Below, piece after piece: positions 33,693 to 40,822 of a stretch of DNA of 42,397 nucleotides. The DNA comes from Sedimenticola hydrogenitrophicus. GTDB taxonomy: Bacteria; Pseudomonadota; Gammaproteobacteria; Chromatiales; Chromatiaceae. The notes beneath the pieces are model-generated. The model was not told the DNA's origin. It did no database searches and saw only the letters and a list, made by a program, of their open reading frames with translations. Positions within the stretch are counted from its first letter, which is position 1, and each line of letters opens with the position of its first letter. A program made the translations under genes and the position numbers. Location of the stretch: positions 1-42,397 of the forward strand of contig NZ_JANIOA010000039.1 of NCBI RefSeq assembly GCF_025175675.1. The letters are read 5' to 3'.

Positions 33693-34160
33693 ATGCCTAC
33701 ATTTGTGCGTACTGATAAGTGTGATGGCTGCAAGGGTCAGGACAAGACCGCTTGTATGTACATCTGCCCGCATAACCTGATGAAACTGGACATGGACGGC
33801 TCATTGACCGGTCATGCCATGAAGTCCTTCAACCAGGAGCCGGACCAGTGCTGGGAGTGTTACTCCTGCATCAAGATCTGCCCGCAGCAGGCCATTGAAG
33901 CGCGTCCCTATGCCGATATCGTACCGCTGGGCGCGTCCGTGCAGCCACTGCGTGGTACCGACTCGATCATGTGGACCATCAAGTTCCGCAACGGCACCAT
34001 GAAGCGTTTCAAGTTCCCCATCCGCACCACCCCGGAAGGCTCTATCGATCCTTATGGTGGCAAGCCAGAGGCTGATATTTCCAAGATCGCCGAATCCGGC
34101 TTCTTCGTACAGTGCAACGGTTACCGCGCTGGCGATGCCAGCGAACTGATCAAGAAGTAA
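33693..34160 (+). CDS. aprB: Adenylylsulfate (APS) reductase beta subunit
   Basis: AprB carries the two [4Fe-4S] clusters that pass electrons between the AprA flavin and the membrane. The 155-residue protein shows ligands Cys10, Cys13, Cys21, Cys25 (CDGCKGQDKTACMYICPHN) and Cys53, Cys56, Cys59, Cys63 (CWECYSCIKICPQ). The C-terminal part (about 85-155), with ESGFFVQCNGYR at the end, is the family tail that wraps around AprA. In sulfur oxidisers the enzyme runs in the direction sulfite + AMP to APS. Arginine is often CGT and glycine GGT, a mark of high expression. aprA follows after 56 bp. Confidence 0.98.
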   Translation: MPTFVRTDKCDGCKGQDKTACMYICPHNLMKLDMDGSLTGHAMKSFNQEPDQCWECYSCIKICPQQAIEARPYADIVPLGASVQPLRGTDSIMWTIKFRNGTMKRFKFPIRTTPEGSIDPYGGKPEADISKIAESGFFVQCNGYRAGDASELIKK

Positions 34161-34216
34161 GCTGCGGCATAGCCGAACTGTATTTGTAAAGTTTTTAGAA
34201 TAAAGAGGAAATTCAA

Positions 34217-36214
34217 ATGGCTGGTGAATTCGGAAATCCTGAAGTCATCGAGGAAGAGGTAGACATCCTCATTATCGGTGGTGGTATGGGCGCCTGTGGT
34301 GCAGCTTATGAGATCGGCCCCTGGGTCGACGCTGCCAAGAAGCAGGGCGTGGATATCAAAGTCAAACTGGTCGACAAGGCCGCCATGGACCGTTCCGGTG
34401 CCGTGGCCCAGGGTCTGTCCGCCATCAACACCTACATCGGTTCCGAGCAGGATCCGGCGGACTACGCCCGTATGGTCTCCAACGACCTGATGGGTATCAC
34501 CCGTGACGATCTGACCTACGACCTGGGCCGTCACGTGGACGAGTCTGTGCACCTGTTCGAGGAGTGGGGCCTGCCGATCTGGAAGACCGACGAGAACGGT
34601 GAGCGTTTCGACGGTTCCAAGGGCATGACCCCGCTGAAGGACGGCGGCAAGCCGGTCCGCTCCGGCAAGTGGCAGATCATGATCAACGGCGAATCCTACA
34701 AGTGGATCGTTGCCGAGGCCGCCAAGAAGGCCCTGGGTATCGAAAACATCCAGGAGCGCGTGTTCATCGTCAAGTTGGTCAACGACAAGAACGACAAGAA
34801 CCGCGTTGCCGGTGCCGTCGGTTTCTCGGTGCGTGACCACAAGCTGTTCGTCTACAAGTTCAAGGCCTGCCTGCTGGTGGCCGGTGGTTGTGTCAACATC
34901 TTCCGTCCCCGTTCAGTCGGTGAGGGTCAGGGCCGTGCCTGGTATCCCGTATGGAATGCCGGTTCCACCTACTCCATGGCGGCCGAGGCCGGCGCTGAGC
35001 TGACCCTGATGGAAAACCGCTTCGTACCGACCCGTTTCAAAGACGGTTACGGTCCGGTCGGTGCCTGGTTCCTGCTGTTCAAATCCAAGGCCACCAACGC
35101 CTTCGGTGAAGTCTACATGGACCGCAACAAGGAGATGCTGGACGACTATCCTCCTTACGGTCAGGCCGCTGTACCGGCTTCCTGCCTGCGTAACCACCTG
35201 ATGCTCAAAGAGATGCGTGAAGGTCGTGGTCCGATCTGGATGGACACCGTCACCGCTCTGGCCAACCTGCGTGAGACCCTGACCCCCCGTGAGGTCAAGC
35301 ATCTCGAGGCAGAGGCCTGGGAAGACTTCCTGGATATGTGTATCGGCCAGTGCGGTATCTGGGCGGGTGAGAACGTCGAGCCGGAGAAGAAAAACTCCGA
35401 GCTGATGCCGACCGAACCGTACCTGCTGGGTTCACACTCCGGCTGCTGCGGCATCTGGGTCTCCGGTCCGACCGACGTGGGCGCGCCGACTGACGAGACC
35501 ATGGACGGTGTGCCTGCACACCTGCCCAAGGGCTGGAACTGGGGCTACCGTGGCATGACCACCGTACAGGGTCTGTTCACCGCCGCCGACGGCGTGGGCG
35601 CCTCCGGCCACAAGTTCTCCTCCGGTTCACACGCCGAGGGTCGTATGTGCGCCAAGTCCATGGTGCAGTTTGTCATGGACAACCAGGGCTACACCCCCGA
35701 GCTGGAGACCAGCGTTGAGGATCTGGTGACGGAAATCTATCGTCCGGTACGTAACTTCCTGGAGTTCAAGGATTACACCACCGCGATTGACGTCAACCCC
35801 AACTACATCACTCCGCGTATGCTGCAGTTCCGTCTGCAGAAGATCATGGATGAGTACGTTGCCGGTGTTGCCACCTACTACACCACCAACGAGCACATGC
35901 TGGCGATTGCGGAAGAGAAGTTGGGCATGCTGAAGGAAGACTCCCTGAAGATGCGTGCGAAAGACCTGCACGAACTGCTTCGCGCCTGGGAGAACTACCA
36001 CCGCATACTGACTGCCGAAGCGCACATGAAACACATTCAGTTCCGTCAGGAATCCCGTTATCCCGGTTTCTACTACCGCATGGATAAGAACTTCGTGGAC
36101 GAGGAGAACTGGAAGTGCTTCGTGAACTCCATCTATGACAAGGAGACCAAGACCTGGACCTGCTTCAAGCGCGCCCATGTCGATCTGGTCGACAAGTCCA
36201 AGCTGTTCAAATAA
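34217..36214 (+). CDS. aprA: Adenylylsulfate (APS) reductase alpha subunit
   Basis: AprA is the FAD catalytic subunit. The 665-residue protein matches the family length. The FAD site starts at VDILIIGGGMGACGAAYE and ends in GVGASGHKFSSGSHAEGR. The substrate region includes RAWYPVWNAGSTYSMAAEAG, RFKDGYGPVGAW and SHSGCCGIWVSGP, all typical of AprA. In the cell it works as a heterodimer with AprB, probably near the inner membrane. AGAGGA precedes the ATG at 34217. Codon use is strongly biased to CGT, GGT and AAG, unlike the GC-rich genes before it, as expected for an abundant enzyme. No aprM or qmo genes follow; a strong terminator ends the unit. Confidence 0.98.
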   Translation: MAGEFGNPEVIEEEVDILIIGGGMGACGAAYEIGPWVDAAKKQGVDIKVKLVDKAAMDRSGAVAQGLSAINTYIGSEQDPADYARMVSNDLMGITRDDLTYDLGRHVDESVHLFEEWGLPIWKTDENGERFDGSKGMTPLKDGGKPVRSGKWQIMINGESYKWIVAEAAKKALGIENIQERVFIVKLVNDKNDKNRVAGAVGFSVRDHKLFVYKFKACLLVAGGCVNIFRPRSVGEGQGRAWYPVWNAGSTYSMAAEAGAELTLMENRFVPTRFKDGYGPVGAWFLLFKSKATNAFGEVYMDRNKEMLDDYPPYGQAAVPASCLRNHLMLKEMREGRGPIWMDTVTALANLRETLTPREVKHLEAEAWEDFLDMCIGQCGIWAGENVEPEKKNSELMPTEPYLLGSHSGCCGIWVSGPTDVGAPTDETMDGVPAHLPKGWNWGYRGMTTVQGLFTAADGVGASGHKFSSGSHAEGRMCAKSMVQFVMDNQGYTPELETSVEDLVTEIYRPVRNFLEFKDYTTAIDVNPNYITPRMLQFRLQKIMDEYVAGVATYYTTNEHMLAIAEEKLGMLKEDSLKMRAKDLHELLRAWENYHRILTAEAHMKHIQFRQESRYPGFYYRMDKNFVDEENWKCFVNSIYDKETKTWTCFKRAHVDLVDKSKLFK

Positions 36215-36242
36215 GCCTTATTTGACAGCCTGATGGCAAGGA

Positions 36243-36276
36243 AGTCCGGGTGTCGCAAGGCGCCCGGACTTTTTTT
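36243..36276 (+). terminator. Rho-independent terminator of aprBA
   Basis: A 12-bp stem (AGTCCGGGTGTC with GGCGCCCGGACT, two T-G pairs) closes on a GCAA tetraloop (GNRA type) and is followed by seven T. It begins 29 bp after the aprA stop. This is the clearest terminator in the window and separates aprBA from the following gene. Confidence 0.9.
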
Positions 36277-36549
36277 ATTTACAGGATCTTTCCATGGAAG
36301 GCCGGGAAAGGGGTTACTATAGCGAACAGGTCCGTAGGTTGGGGTGAGGAACGAACCCCAACATCGTAGCTGAAAAGAGTTGCGTTGGGGTTCCCCGGCT
36401 CAGCCCATCGAGTTCCCCGGTCTTTCCCGAATAGCTGAATAGCTGGCAAATAGTTTAGTATTGGCAGAGAAGTCAGGACGCACCGGCCCGTATCTCCGCC
36501 AGTGGATTTCTTGTCCCTATTGATTTACACGCTGCAATCCGAGGCTCCC
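36277..36549. repeat. Gap with REP-like GTTGGGGT repeats
   Basis: There is no gene here. TTGGGGT (36339-36345) and ACCCCAA (36355-36361) form a short palindrome within GTAGGTTGGGGTGAGGAACG, and GCGTTGGGGTTCC follows at about 36384. This is a REP-like unit similar in style to those at 9647 and 29494. A promoter for the next gene is expected in the AT-rich 36430-36470 part but no clear boxes are assigned. Confidence 0.45.
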
Positions 36550-37440
36550 ATGAGCGAAAAATTCGACATCCCGTTTCAAAGCAATGTAGTGCCCAACATG
36601 CTGGATCTGGGCTCCACCCTCAAGTTCAAGTGCCACAAGGGGATCTCCTGCTTCAACGCCTGTTGCAGCAACGCCGACATCACCCTGACCCCCTACGACA
36701 TTATCCGCCTGAAACAGCACCTCGGAAAAAGCAGTACCGAGTTTCTCAAGGAACACACCGTGCCGTTCCAGATGGACCAGGACGGCCTGCCCGGCGTCAA
36801 GTTGCGCACCACCAATGAAGGCGCCTGCCTGTTCATGACCGACGGGGGTTGCAGCGTCTACCAGGACCGCCCCACCGCCTGCCGCTACTACCCGCTGGGT
36901 AACATGATCCGTCTCGATACCGGCGCCAAGCAAGAGCATGTCGACTATGTGCTGGTGAAGGAGGAGCACTGCAAGGGCCATGATGAGGAGCGCGAGCTGA
37001 CCGTGCAGGAGTACCTGATCGAGCAGGAGACCGCCCAGTACGACGAAATGAATCGCGAGTGGCAGCAGCTGATGCTGATGAAACGCTCCGGCGGCCCCAG
37101 CGTCGGCAAACCGCCCGAGGCGACCCTGCAGATGTACTTCATGTGCTCATTCGACATGGACCGCTTCCGCCGTTTTGTCATGAGCGACAACTTCAAGGCC
37201 ACCTACGACCTGGAGGATTCGCTCTACGAAGTGCTGGAAAAAGAGGACGTCTCCCTGATGCAGTTCGGTACCCGGCTGATGAAACAGGTGTTCTTCGGCC
37301 TGCGCACCATCCCGGAAAAGGGCGGTGTCTGGGAGAAGCGTATGGACGAACGCCAGGAAGTGTGGGAAGCGCGCCGCCAGGCCGAGATCGCCCGCCAGCA
37401 GCAGGCGGAGGATCAGCGTTACAGCGGGGACAATGACTGA
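36550..37440 (+). CDS. YkgJ family cysteine-cluster protein
   Basis: The 296-residue protein has the YkgJ-type cysteine cluster thought to bind iron-sulfur or zinc: FKCHKGISCFNACC (Cys28, Cys34, Cys38, Cys39), GACLFMTDGGCSVYQDRPTACRYYPLG (Cys93, Cys101, Cys111), and HCKGHDE (Cys141). The C-terminal half (about 150-296) is helical and charged, ending in a glutamine/arginine-rich tail. The family has no defined biochemical role. It lies 335 bp downstream of aprA, behind a terminator, so it has its own promoter. I chose the ATG at 36550 (MSEKFDIPF); the in-frame earlier start adds 16 residues that look like leader DNA. No ribosome-binding site stands out. Confidence 0.82.
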   Translation: MSEKFDIPFQSNVVPNMLDLGSTLKFKCHKGISCFNACCSNADITLTPYDIIRLKQHLGKSSTEFLKEHTVPFQMDQDGLPGVKLRTTNEGACLFMTDGGCSVYQDRPTACRYYPLGNMIRLDTGAKQEHVDYVLVKEEHCKGHDEERELTVQEYLIEQETAQYDEMNREWQQLMLMKRSGGPSVGKPPEATLQMYFMCSFDMDRFRRFVMSDNFKATYDLEDSLYEVLEKEDVSLMQFGTRLMKQVFFGLRTIPEKGGVWEKRMDERQEVWEARRQAEIARQQQAEDQRYSGDND

Positions 37441-37459
37441 ATCCCCGTTGTGACAAATC

Positions 37460-37485
37460 GTAGGGGCAGGCCCCGTGCCTGCCCT
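37460..37485. repeat. Short hairpin of GTAGGGGC type after the YkgJ gene
   Basis: GGGCAGGC (37464-37471) pairs perfectly with GCCTGCCC (37477-37484) across a 5-nt loop, just downstream of the YkgJ-type stop codon. No T-run follows. Sequence style (GTAGGGGCAGGCCCCGTGCCTGCCC) matches the repeat at 30857. It may be a repeat, a terminator, or both. Confidence 0.5.
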
Positions 37486-37715
37486 GATCCCGCACAACCC
37501 AGTCACTCCGGCAACTGAGAGCTGTCCCTATAGTGCCCACTTGGCAAATATAATAAGGGTCCTCAGCGGAGAGAATCCGGTACACCCGCGATTTGTTCCC
37601 GTGGTGTTTGGCCCTGTTGACCGGATCGAACGAATGGCACTCGAAGCGGGTCGTAATATTAGCAAGGGAATGGGTGAGGTCAGGCGAAGGCGGCTCATTA
37701 CGATGGATGAGTGGC

Positions 37716-37799
37716 TTGACGAAACCAGCAAAAAACATGATTTGCCTTTGGTACGATGGCGACGCCGAGGACCCGACCCGCTTCATCCGGAGCGTTTAA
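37716..37799 (+). pseudogene. Truncated 5' fragment of a VOC/PhnB-like gene
   Basis: Translation from a TTG at 37716 gives TKPAKNMICLWYDGDAEDP then TRFIRSV and a stop. The first part is the typical N-terminus of PhnB-like VOC (glyoxalase-fold) proteins, which continue with RFY and some 130 residues. Here the reading frame ends after 27 residues, where the repeat at about 37787-37950 begins. I read it as a gene cut off by that element. The match rests on my memory of the family; no search was run. Confidence 0.55.
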
Positions 37800-37816
37800 T
37801 GGGTCAAAGTCTAATG

Positions 37817-37950
37817 CTACTTAGTTAAGCCCAGAACCACCGTCATCCTGGCGAATGCCGGGATCCAGGCGACTCGATGGAGGCAGTTTCCCTGGATTCC
37901 GGCCTGCGCCGGAATGACGGAAGCAGGTGTATACCGGCTTAACTAAGTAG
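37817..37950. mobile_element. MITE-like element with 15-bp perfect terminal inverted repeats
   Basis: CTACTTAGTTAAGCC (37817-37831) and GGCTTAACTAAGTAG (37936-37950) are perfect inverted repeats bounding 134 bp. Inside is a second pair: CGTCATCCTGG... at 37841-37868 and ...GGAATGACG ending at 37919. GGGTCAAAGTC occurs in direct orientation outside both ends (37801-37811 and 37956-37966), 5 bp from each terminus. No transposase gene is present. The inner arm also occurs at 4199-4219. It follows directly after the truncated VOC fragment. Confidence 0.7.
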
Positions 37951-37975
37951 AATTCGGGTCAAAGTCCTTTAGCTG

Positions 37976-38002
37976 CTACATCACCGCGGCAAGCCATTCC
38001 CC
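37976..38002 (-). pseudogene. 3' remnant of a second bacteriohemerythrin gene
   Basis: These 27 bases match 25 of 27 positions of the 3' end of the intact bacteriohemerythrin gene (39294-39320), in the same orientation. They encode GEWLAAVM and a stop, against GEWLAGVM in the intact gene. Beyond 38002 similarity stops. This is best explained as the left-over end of a duplicated or displaced copy. Confidence 0.6.
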
Positions 38003-38278
38003 AGGTAATCCGGTAATCCGTACGAAAAGTAGTGGCGGTGGATTCAACGGCTCAGCGGCACAGTTCGAATCCCCCCGGAAACCATCACCGACATGGATAC
38101 CCTCTACTGTGGTGCCCCGGCCAGGATTCCTGGGCTGAATCGCCGGAGTTGTCATCAGACTGGGGCGGTCTGGTGGATGGGACCAGGTTGACGATGCGGA
38201 TTGCCGGGGCGCTGTGGAATAGAAGGACTGCGGGAACTTTGCGATTTGCGTTGTGTCCGATCTTGCTGTGTATGACGC
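38003..38278. other. Non-coding stretch before the BON lipoprotein gene
   Basis: No credible gene was found. The TTCGAATCCCCCCGGAAACCA at 38063-38083 looks like a tRNA 3' end with CCA, but flanking bases do not form a T-arm or acceptor stem. It could be a decayed insertion target, though this is a guess. Confidence 0.35.
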
Positions 38279-38329
38279 ATGCGCCGCGAACTTTCGAATG
38301 GCCTCTGGATTGTAAAGGAGTACACGATT

Positions 38330-38659
38330 ATGTCTATTCTTTCCAGTCGTTCTCTCTTGTTTCCTTTTGTCTTGCTGTTGAGCCTGTTGGTTGGCGGATG
38401 CGTGGGTACCGAGACGCAGCGCAGCACCGGCGAATTCATCGACGACGCTACCATCACCACCAAGGTGAACGCCAAACTGGCCGATGACCCCAGCACCAGC
38501 GTCTTACGGATCAACGTCGACACCTATCGTGGGAACGTCCAGCTTAGCGGCTTCGTAGAGAGTCGGGACGAGAAGGCGCGAGCCGAAGAGCTGACTCGCG
38601 AGGTGGAAGGCGTGCGTGACGTGGCGAATAATCTGGAGGTCAAGCCCAAGGGTGAATGA
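38330..38659 (+). CDS. BON domain lipoprotein
   Basis: The 109-residue protein has a lipoprotein signal (LLFPFVLLLSLLVGGC, Cys24) followed by one BON domain: DDATITTKVNAKLADDPSTSVLRINVDTYRGNVQLSGFVESRDE ends the core, with the helix AEELTREVEGVRDVANNLEVK behind. BON proteins such as OsmY bind phospholipids and stabilise membranes under stress, so an outer-membrane or periplasmic site is likely. AAAGGAG precedes the ATG at 38330. The gene stands alone in a repeat-rich region. Upstream (38003-38278) holds no recognised gene. Confidence 0.88.
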   Translation: MSILSSRSLLFPFVLLLSLLVGGCVGTETQRSTGEFIDDATITTKVNAKLADDPSTSVLRINVDTYRGNVQLSGFVESRDEKARAEELTREVEGVRDVANNLEVKPKGE

Positions 38660-38843
38660 AACGAGTTGCCGGGCTCACGGTGTTGCTGCCCGGATTCGGA
38701 TTGCAGGCTGTCGTCCATCGGGGTAGCAGCTCCCCTGCGGGGTGTGCCGCGGGACCCTGAGCGTGGCCTTATGAACGGTCCGTCTGTCTGTACTGAAACG
38801 TGTGGACGCGGCCGTGTGTTTGACTCGAATAGGGAGGTTATAC

Positions 38844-39212
38844 ATGAAAACTCATGATCAACAGCGACGAATAGTCTTGCGGAATGCAGTCGCCACAGGC
38901 TGTGCGCTCCTACTGCCTGCGTTGTTGGTAGGATGCGGCGACGATGAAAGCCCGCAAACGCCGAAGCAGTCTGGGGGCGATTCCAGCGCGCCCGCGACCA
39001 CGCCGACCACCCCGGGCGCGACCAGTGAAAGCCAGGGCGGGTCGTCCGGTGCCAAGGTGAGCAAAGAGCAAGCGCAGTACCAGGACCAGCCAAAAGACGA
39101 GCAGTCCTGCCAGAAGTGTCTCCATTTCATTGCCGAATCTAATACCTGTAAGCTCGTCGATGGCCAAATCAGTCCGAGCGGCTGGTGTACGTTTTGGGTG
39201 CAGAAGGGATAA
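38844..39212 (+). CDS. High-potential iron-sulfur protein (HiPIP) with Tat and lipobox features
   Basis: HiPIPs carry one [4Fe-4S] cluster and shuttle electrons in the periplasm, often in photosynthetic or sulfur-oxidising bacteria. The 122-residue protein has four cysteines in the right order (Cys89, Cys92, Cys102, Cys115; QSCQKCLHF, NTCKLV, GWCTFW). The N-terminus has a twin-arginine (RRIVLRNAV) and a hydrophobic run ending in LLVGC (Cys31), which looks like a lipobox. A Ser/Thr/Pro-rich linker follows. So the protein may be a Tat-exported lipoprotein; most HiPIPs are soluble. AGGGAGG precedes the ATG at 38844. In-frame upstream codons lack the signal. Confidence 0.9.
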   Translation: MKTHDQQRRIVLRNAVATGCALLLPALLVGCGDDESPQTPKQSGGDSSAPATTPTTPGATSESQGGSSGAKVSKEQAQYQDQPKDEQSCQKCLHFIAESNTCKLVDGQISPSGWCTFWVQKG

Positions 39213-39228
39213 GGAATGCTCGTTCGTT

Positions 39229-39257
39229 CCGTGCGTGCCGATATTCGGCGCGCACGG
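39229..39257. terminator. Strong hairpin between HiPIP and bacteriohemerythrin genes
   Basis: CCGTGCGTGCCGA pairs with TCGGCGCGCACGG over 13 bp (one T-G pair) around a TAT loop. It sits 16 bp after the HiPIP stop and 37 bp before the end of the convergent hemerythrin gene. There is no T-run on either strand, so it may protect the mRNA 3' ends rather than terminate. Confidence 0.5.
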
Positions 39258-39293
39258 GAATTCAGAATTAAAGGGGCCAGCGACCGTTAACCG

Positions 39294-39695
39294 CTACATC
39301 ACCCCGGCGAGCCATTCCCCCATTTTCATATCGACAATCAGGATGTGCTCGGTCAGCCAGTGCTCCAGGTACTCGAAGTCCGCGTCGCTCATCTTTCCAC
39401 CATCCTGCAGGTACTTCTGCTGAAATGCGGTCGCACTTTTGATCAGTTCCTGGTGTTCGGCCTTGTGCGCGGCGATATCCGGGTACTGGTATTTCAGCAT
39501 CAGGCGTTCCTCGTGCCGGAAGTGCCAGACGGTGCAGGCGATCAGTTCCTCAAGCAGGGCCTCACGATACTCTGGAGATTCAGCCTCCGCCACGGAATGG
39601 CTGAAGAGGTTGAGCAACTCCACCAGGCGTCTATGGTCTTCGTCTATCTCATCGACCGTGACGCTCAGGGTTTTGTCCCATACCAGTTCTTTCAT
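39294..39695 (-). CDS. Bacteriohemerythrin
   Basis: The 133-residue protein is a four-helix oxygen-binding protein with a di-iron centre. All ligand positions are present: His21 (DEDHRRL), His58 and Glu62 (WHFRHEERLM), His77 and His81 (AHKAEHQEL), and His117 with Asp122 (EHILIVDMKMG). Such proteins store or deliver O2 in microaerobic bacteria or act as sensors; the sequence alone does not tell which. There is no signal peptide, so it is cytoplasmic. A 3' remnant of a second copy lies at 37976-38002. The upstream region (39696-40045) separates it from a divergent secreted unknown. Confidence 0.95.
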   Translation of the reverse strand: MKELVWDKTLSVTVDEIDEDHRRLVELLNLFSHSVAEAESPEYREALLEELIACTVWHFRHEERLMLKYQYPDIAAHKAEHQELIKSATAFQQKYLQDGGKMSDADFEYLEHWLTEHILIVDMKMGEWLAGVM

Positions 39696-40045
39696 GGACG
39701 CACCTCAATACCGGTCAGTATGTTAAACAGGTCACTGCTGGACCATGCTACTCTCCAAATTCATGGGGTGGAAGGGGGCGGAATTTTCTCTGGGGTCACG
39801 CGCAGCGCCGGATCAGGTGGTTCACGAGTTGTCCGGTGCCACCGGAATCATGCCGCGCGGACATCGCTTCTGTACGCAGAAAAATGCTGTGTGGGTTAAC
39901 TTTCCGGGCAATCCCAAAGCTGCTGGTACAGTTTTGGGGTATATTCCCGAGCAAGCGATAAGATAGCTGTTTTTAAACTGACCGAATCCATCCACGCGGA
40001 ATGCGATCATTGGAAATTTAATGTTGAACTCGAAGAGAGGGAGAG
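39696..40045. other. Gap between bacteriohemerythrin and secreted unknown gene
   Basis: Open frames here (for example a 73-codon one from 39745) have no recognisable motif, and I do not call a gene. The AT-rich 39895-40045 part probably holds the promoter of the secreted unknown gene at 40046. Confidence 0.4.
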
Positions 40046-40492
40046 ATGAAAAAGCTCATAATCGCTTCCGGCTTTCTGGCCATGGCGGCTTTTGCCGCCC
40101 CACAGCTGCCTGCCAATTGGGCAAACCTCAATATCACGGATCGGGGCATGGTGCAGGTTGAAAAGGAGACCGACGAGAACGGGTTGTATGTCGAGTACAA
40201 GGGTCTGTCACGGGAAGAGCTGCTTGGGAGCGTGGTCCAGGCGCTGAATAGGGCTGGATATGTACTGGTGGGTACGGCACTGGACGGGGTGGTGGCAGGA
40301 TTCGCGAACGGCAAGGAGAGGCTGGCGTTGAAAATCGACCAGTTTGGTGACAGCCTGTTTCTCGCCATCTTTAACGAGAAAGGAAAAGAGCCGCTCTTGC
40401 ACGGCATGGTATTCGGGCAGTACACCGCCAAACGAGCTGCCTCCGGCGACCAAGCCAGGGAACTGCTGCTTAAGGGGCTGGAGAAGGAGTAA
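40046..40492 (+). CDS. Unknown secreted protein
   Basis: I do not recognise this 148-residue protein. It has a clear signal peptide (MKKLIIASGFLAMAAFA, cleavage near residue 17) and a mature part of about 130 residues with alternating strands and helices: SREELLGSVVQALNRAGYVLVG, then a strand block around ALKIDQFGDSLFLAIFNEKG. The conserved-looking pattern resembles small periplasmic proteins but I assign no domain. GGGAGAG precedes the ATG. Base composition is lower in GC than core genes, so it may be an acquired gene. The next 330 bp hold an MFS remnant. Confidence 0.7.
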   Translation: MKKLIIASGFLAMAAFAAPQLPANWANLNITDRGMVQVEKETDENGLYVEYKGLSREELLGSVVQALNRAGYVLVGTALDGVVAGFANGKERLALKIDQFGDSLFLAIFNEKGKEPLLHGMVFGQYTAKRAASGDQARELLLKGLEKE

Positions 40493-40546
40493 GCCTGCCG
40501 ATGTTTGATCGCAAGGCCTCCCTGATCAATGCTGGGCGCTTCGATC

Positions 40547-40726
40547 TTATAGGCCATGGCCCTGTGGACCGTCCTTTCGGGCAGGCGTCTGACCGCGCGG
40601 TCTTCGAAACGTCATAACCGCCAGGGCGAGTAGACAGAAGAGGGCGCCGACATGGAAGGTAAAAGACGCTCCAAGGCGATCCCACAGCAGGCCGGCCAGG
40701 GCGCTGGTTGTCCAAATGCTTTGCTA
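40547..40726 (-). pseudogene. 3' fragment of an MFS transporter gene
   Basis: On the minus strand the frame reads IWTTSALAGLLWDRLGAS, FTFHVGALFCLLALAVM and TFRRPRG..., then stops at 40547-40549. This is a last transmembrane region plus short tail like the end of major facilitator proteins (LLWDRxG then a hydrophobic helix). Upstream of 40726 the frame meets a stop and no further helices are visible. I read it as the 3' remnant of a lost gene. Confidence 0.5.
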
Positions 40727-40822
40727 ACCTTTTAATGATTGGAGGAGTGTTCGCTTTGCAGGGCGTCAGAACCCTCAGGCCAGCAACTTGCTCAAGTTCG
40801 TTCGATCAGGGAGGGTAAGATA

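Noticed and set aside
37475-37828. 117-codon frame between the YkgJ gene and the MITE-like element
   Set aside because: It has no recognised motif, runs into the element, and overlaps the VOC fragment in another frame; not supported as a gene.
38063-38083. tRNA-like 3' end (TTCGAATC ... CCA)
   Set aside because: The flanking bases do not form a 5-bp T-stem or a 7-bp acceptor stem, and no 5' half of a tRNA is present.
39745-39966. 73-codon frame upstream of the secreted unknown gene
   Set aside because: No ribosome-binding site and no motif; probably chance.
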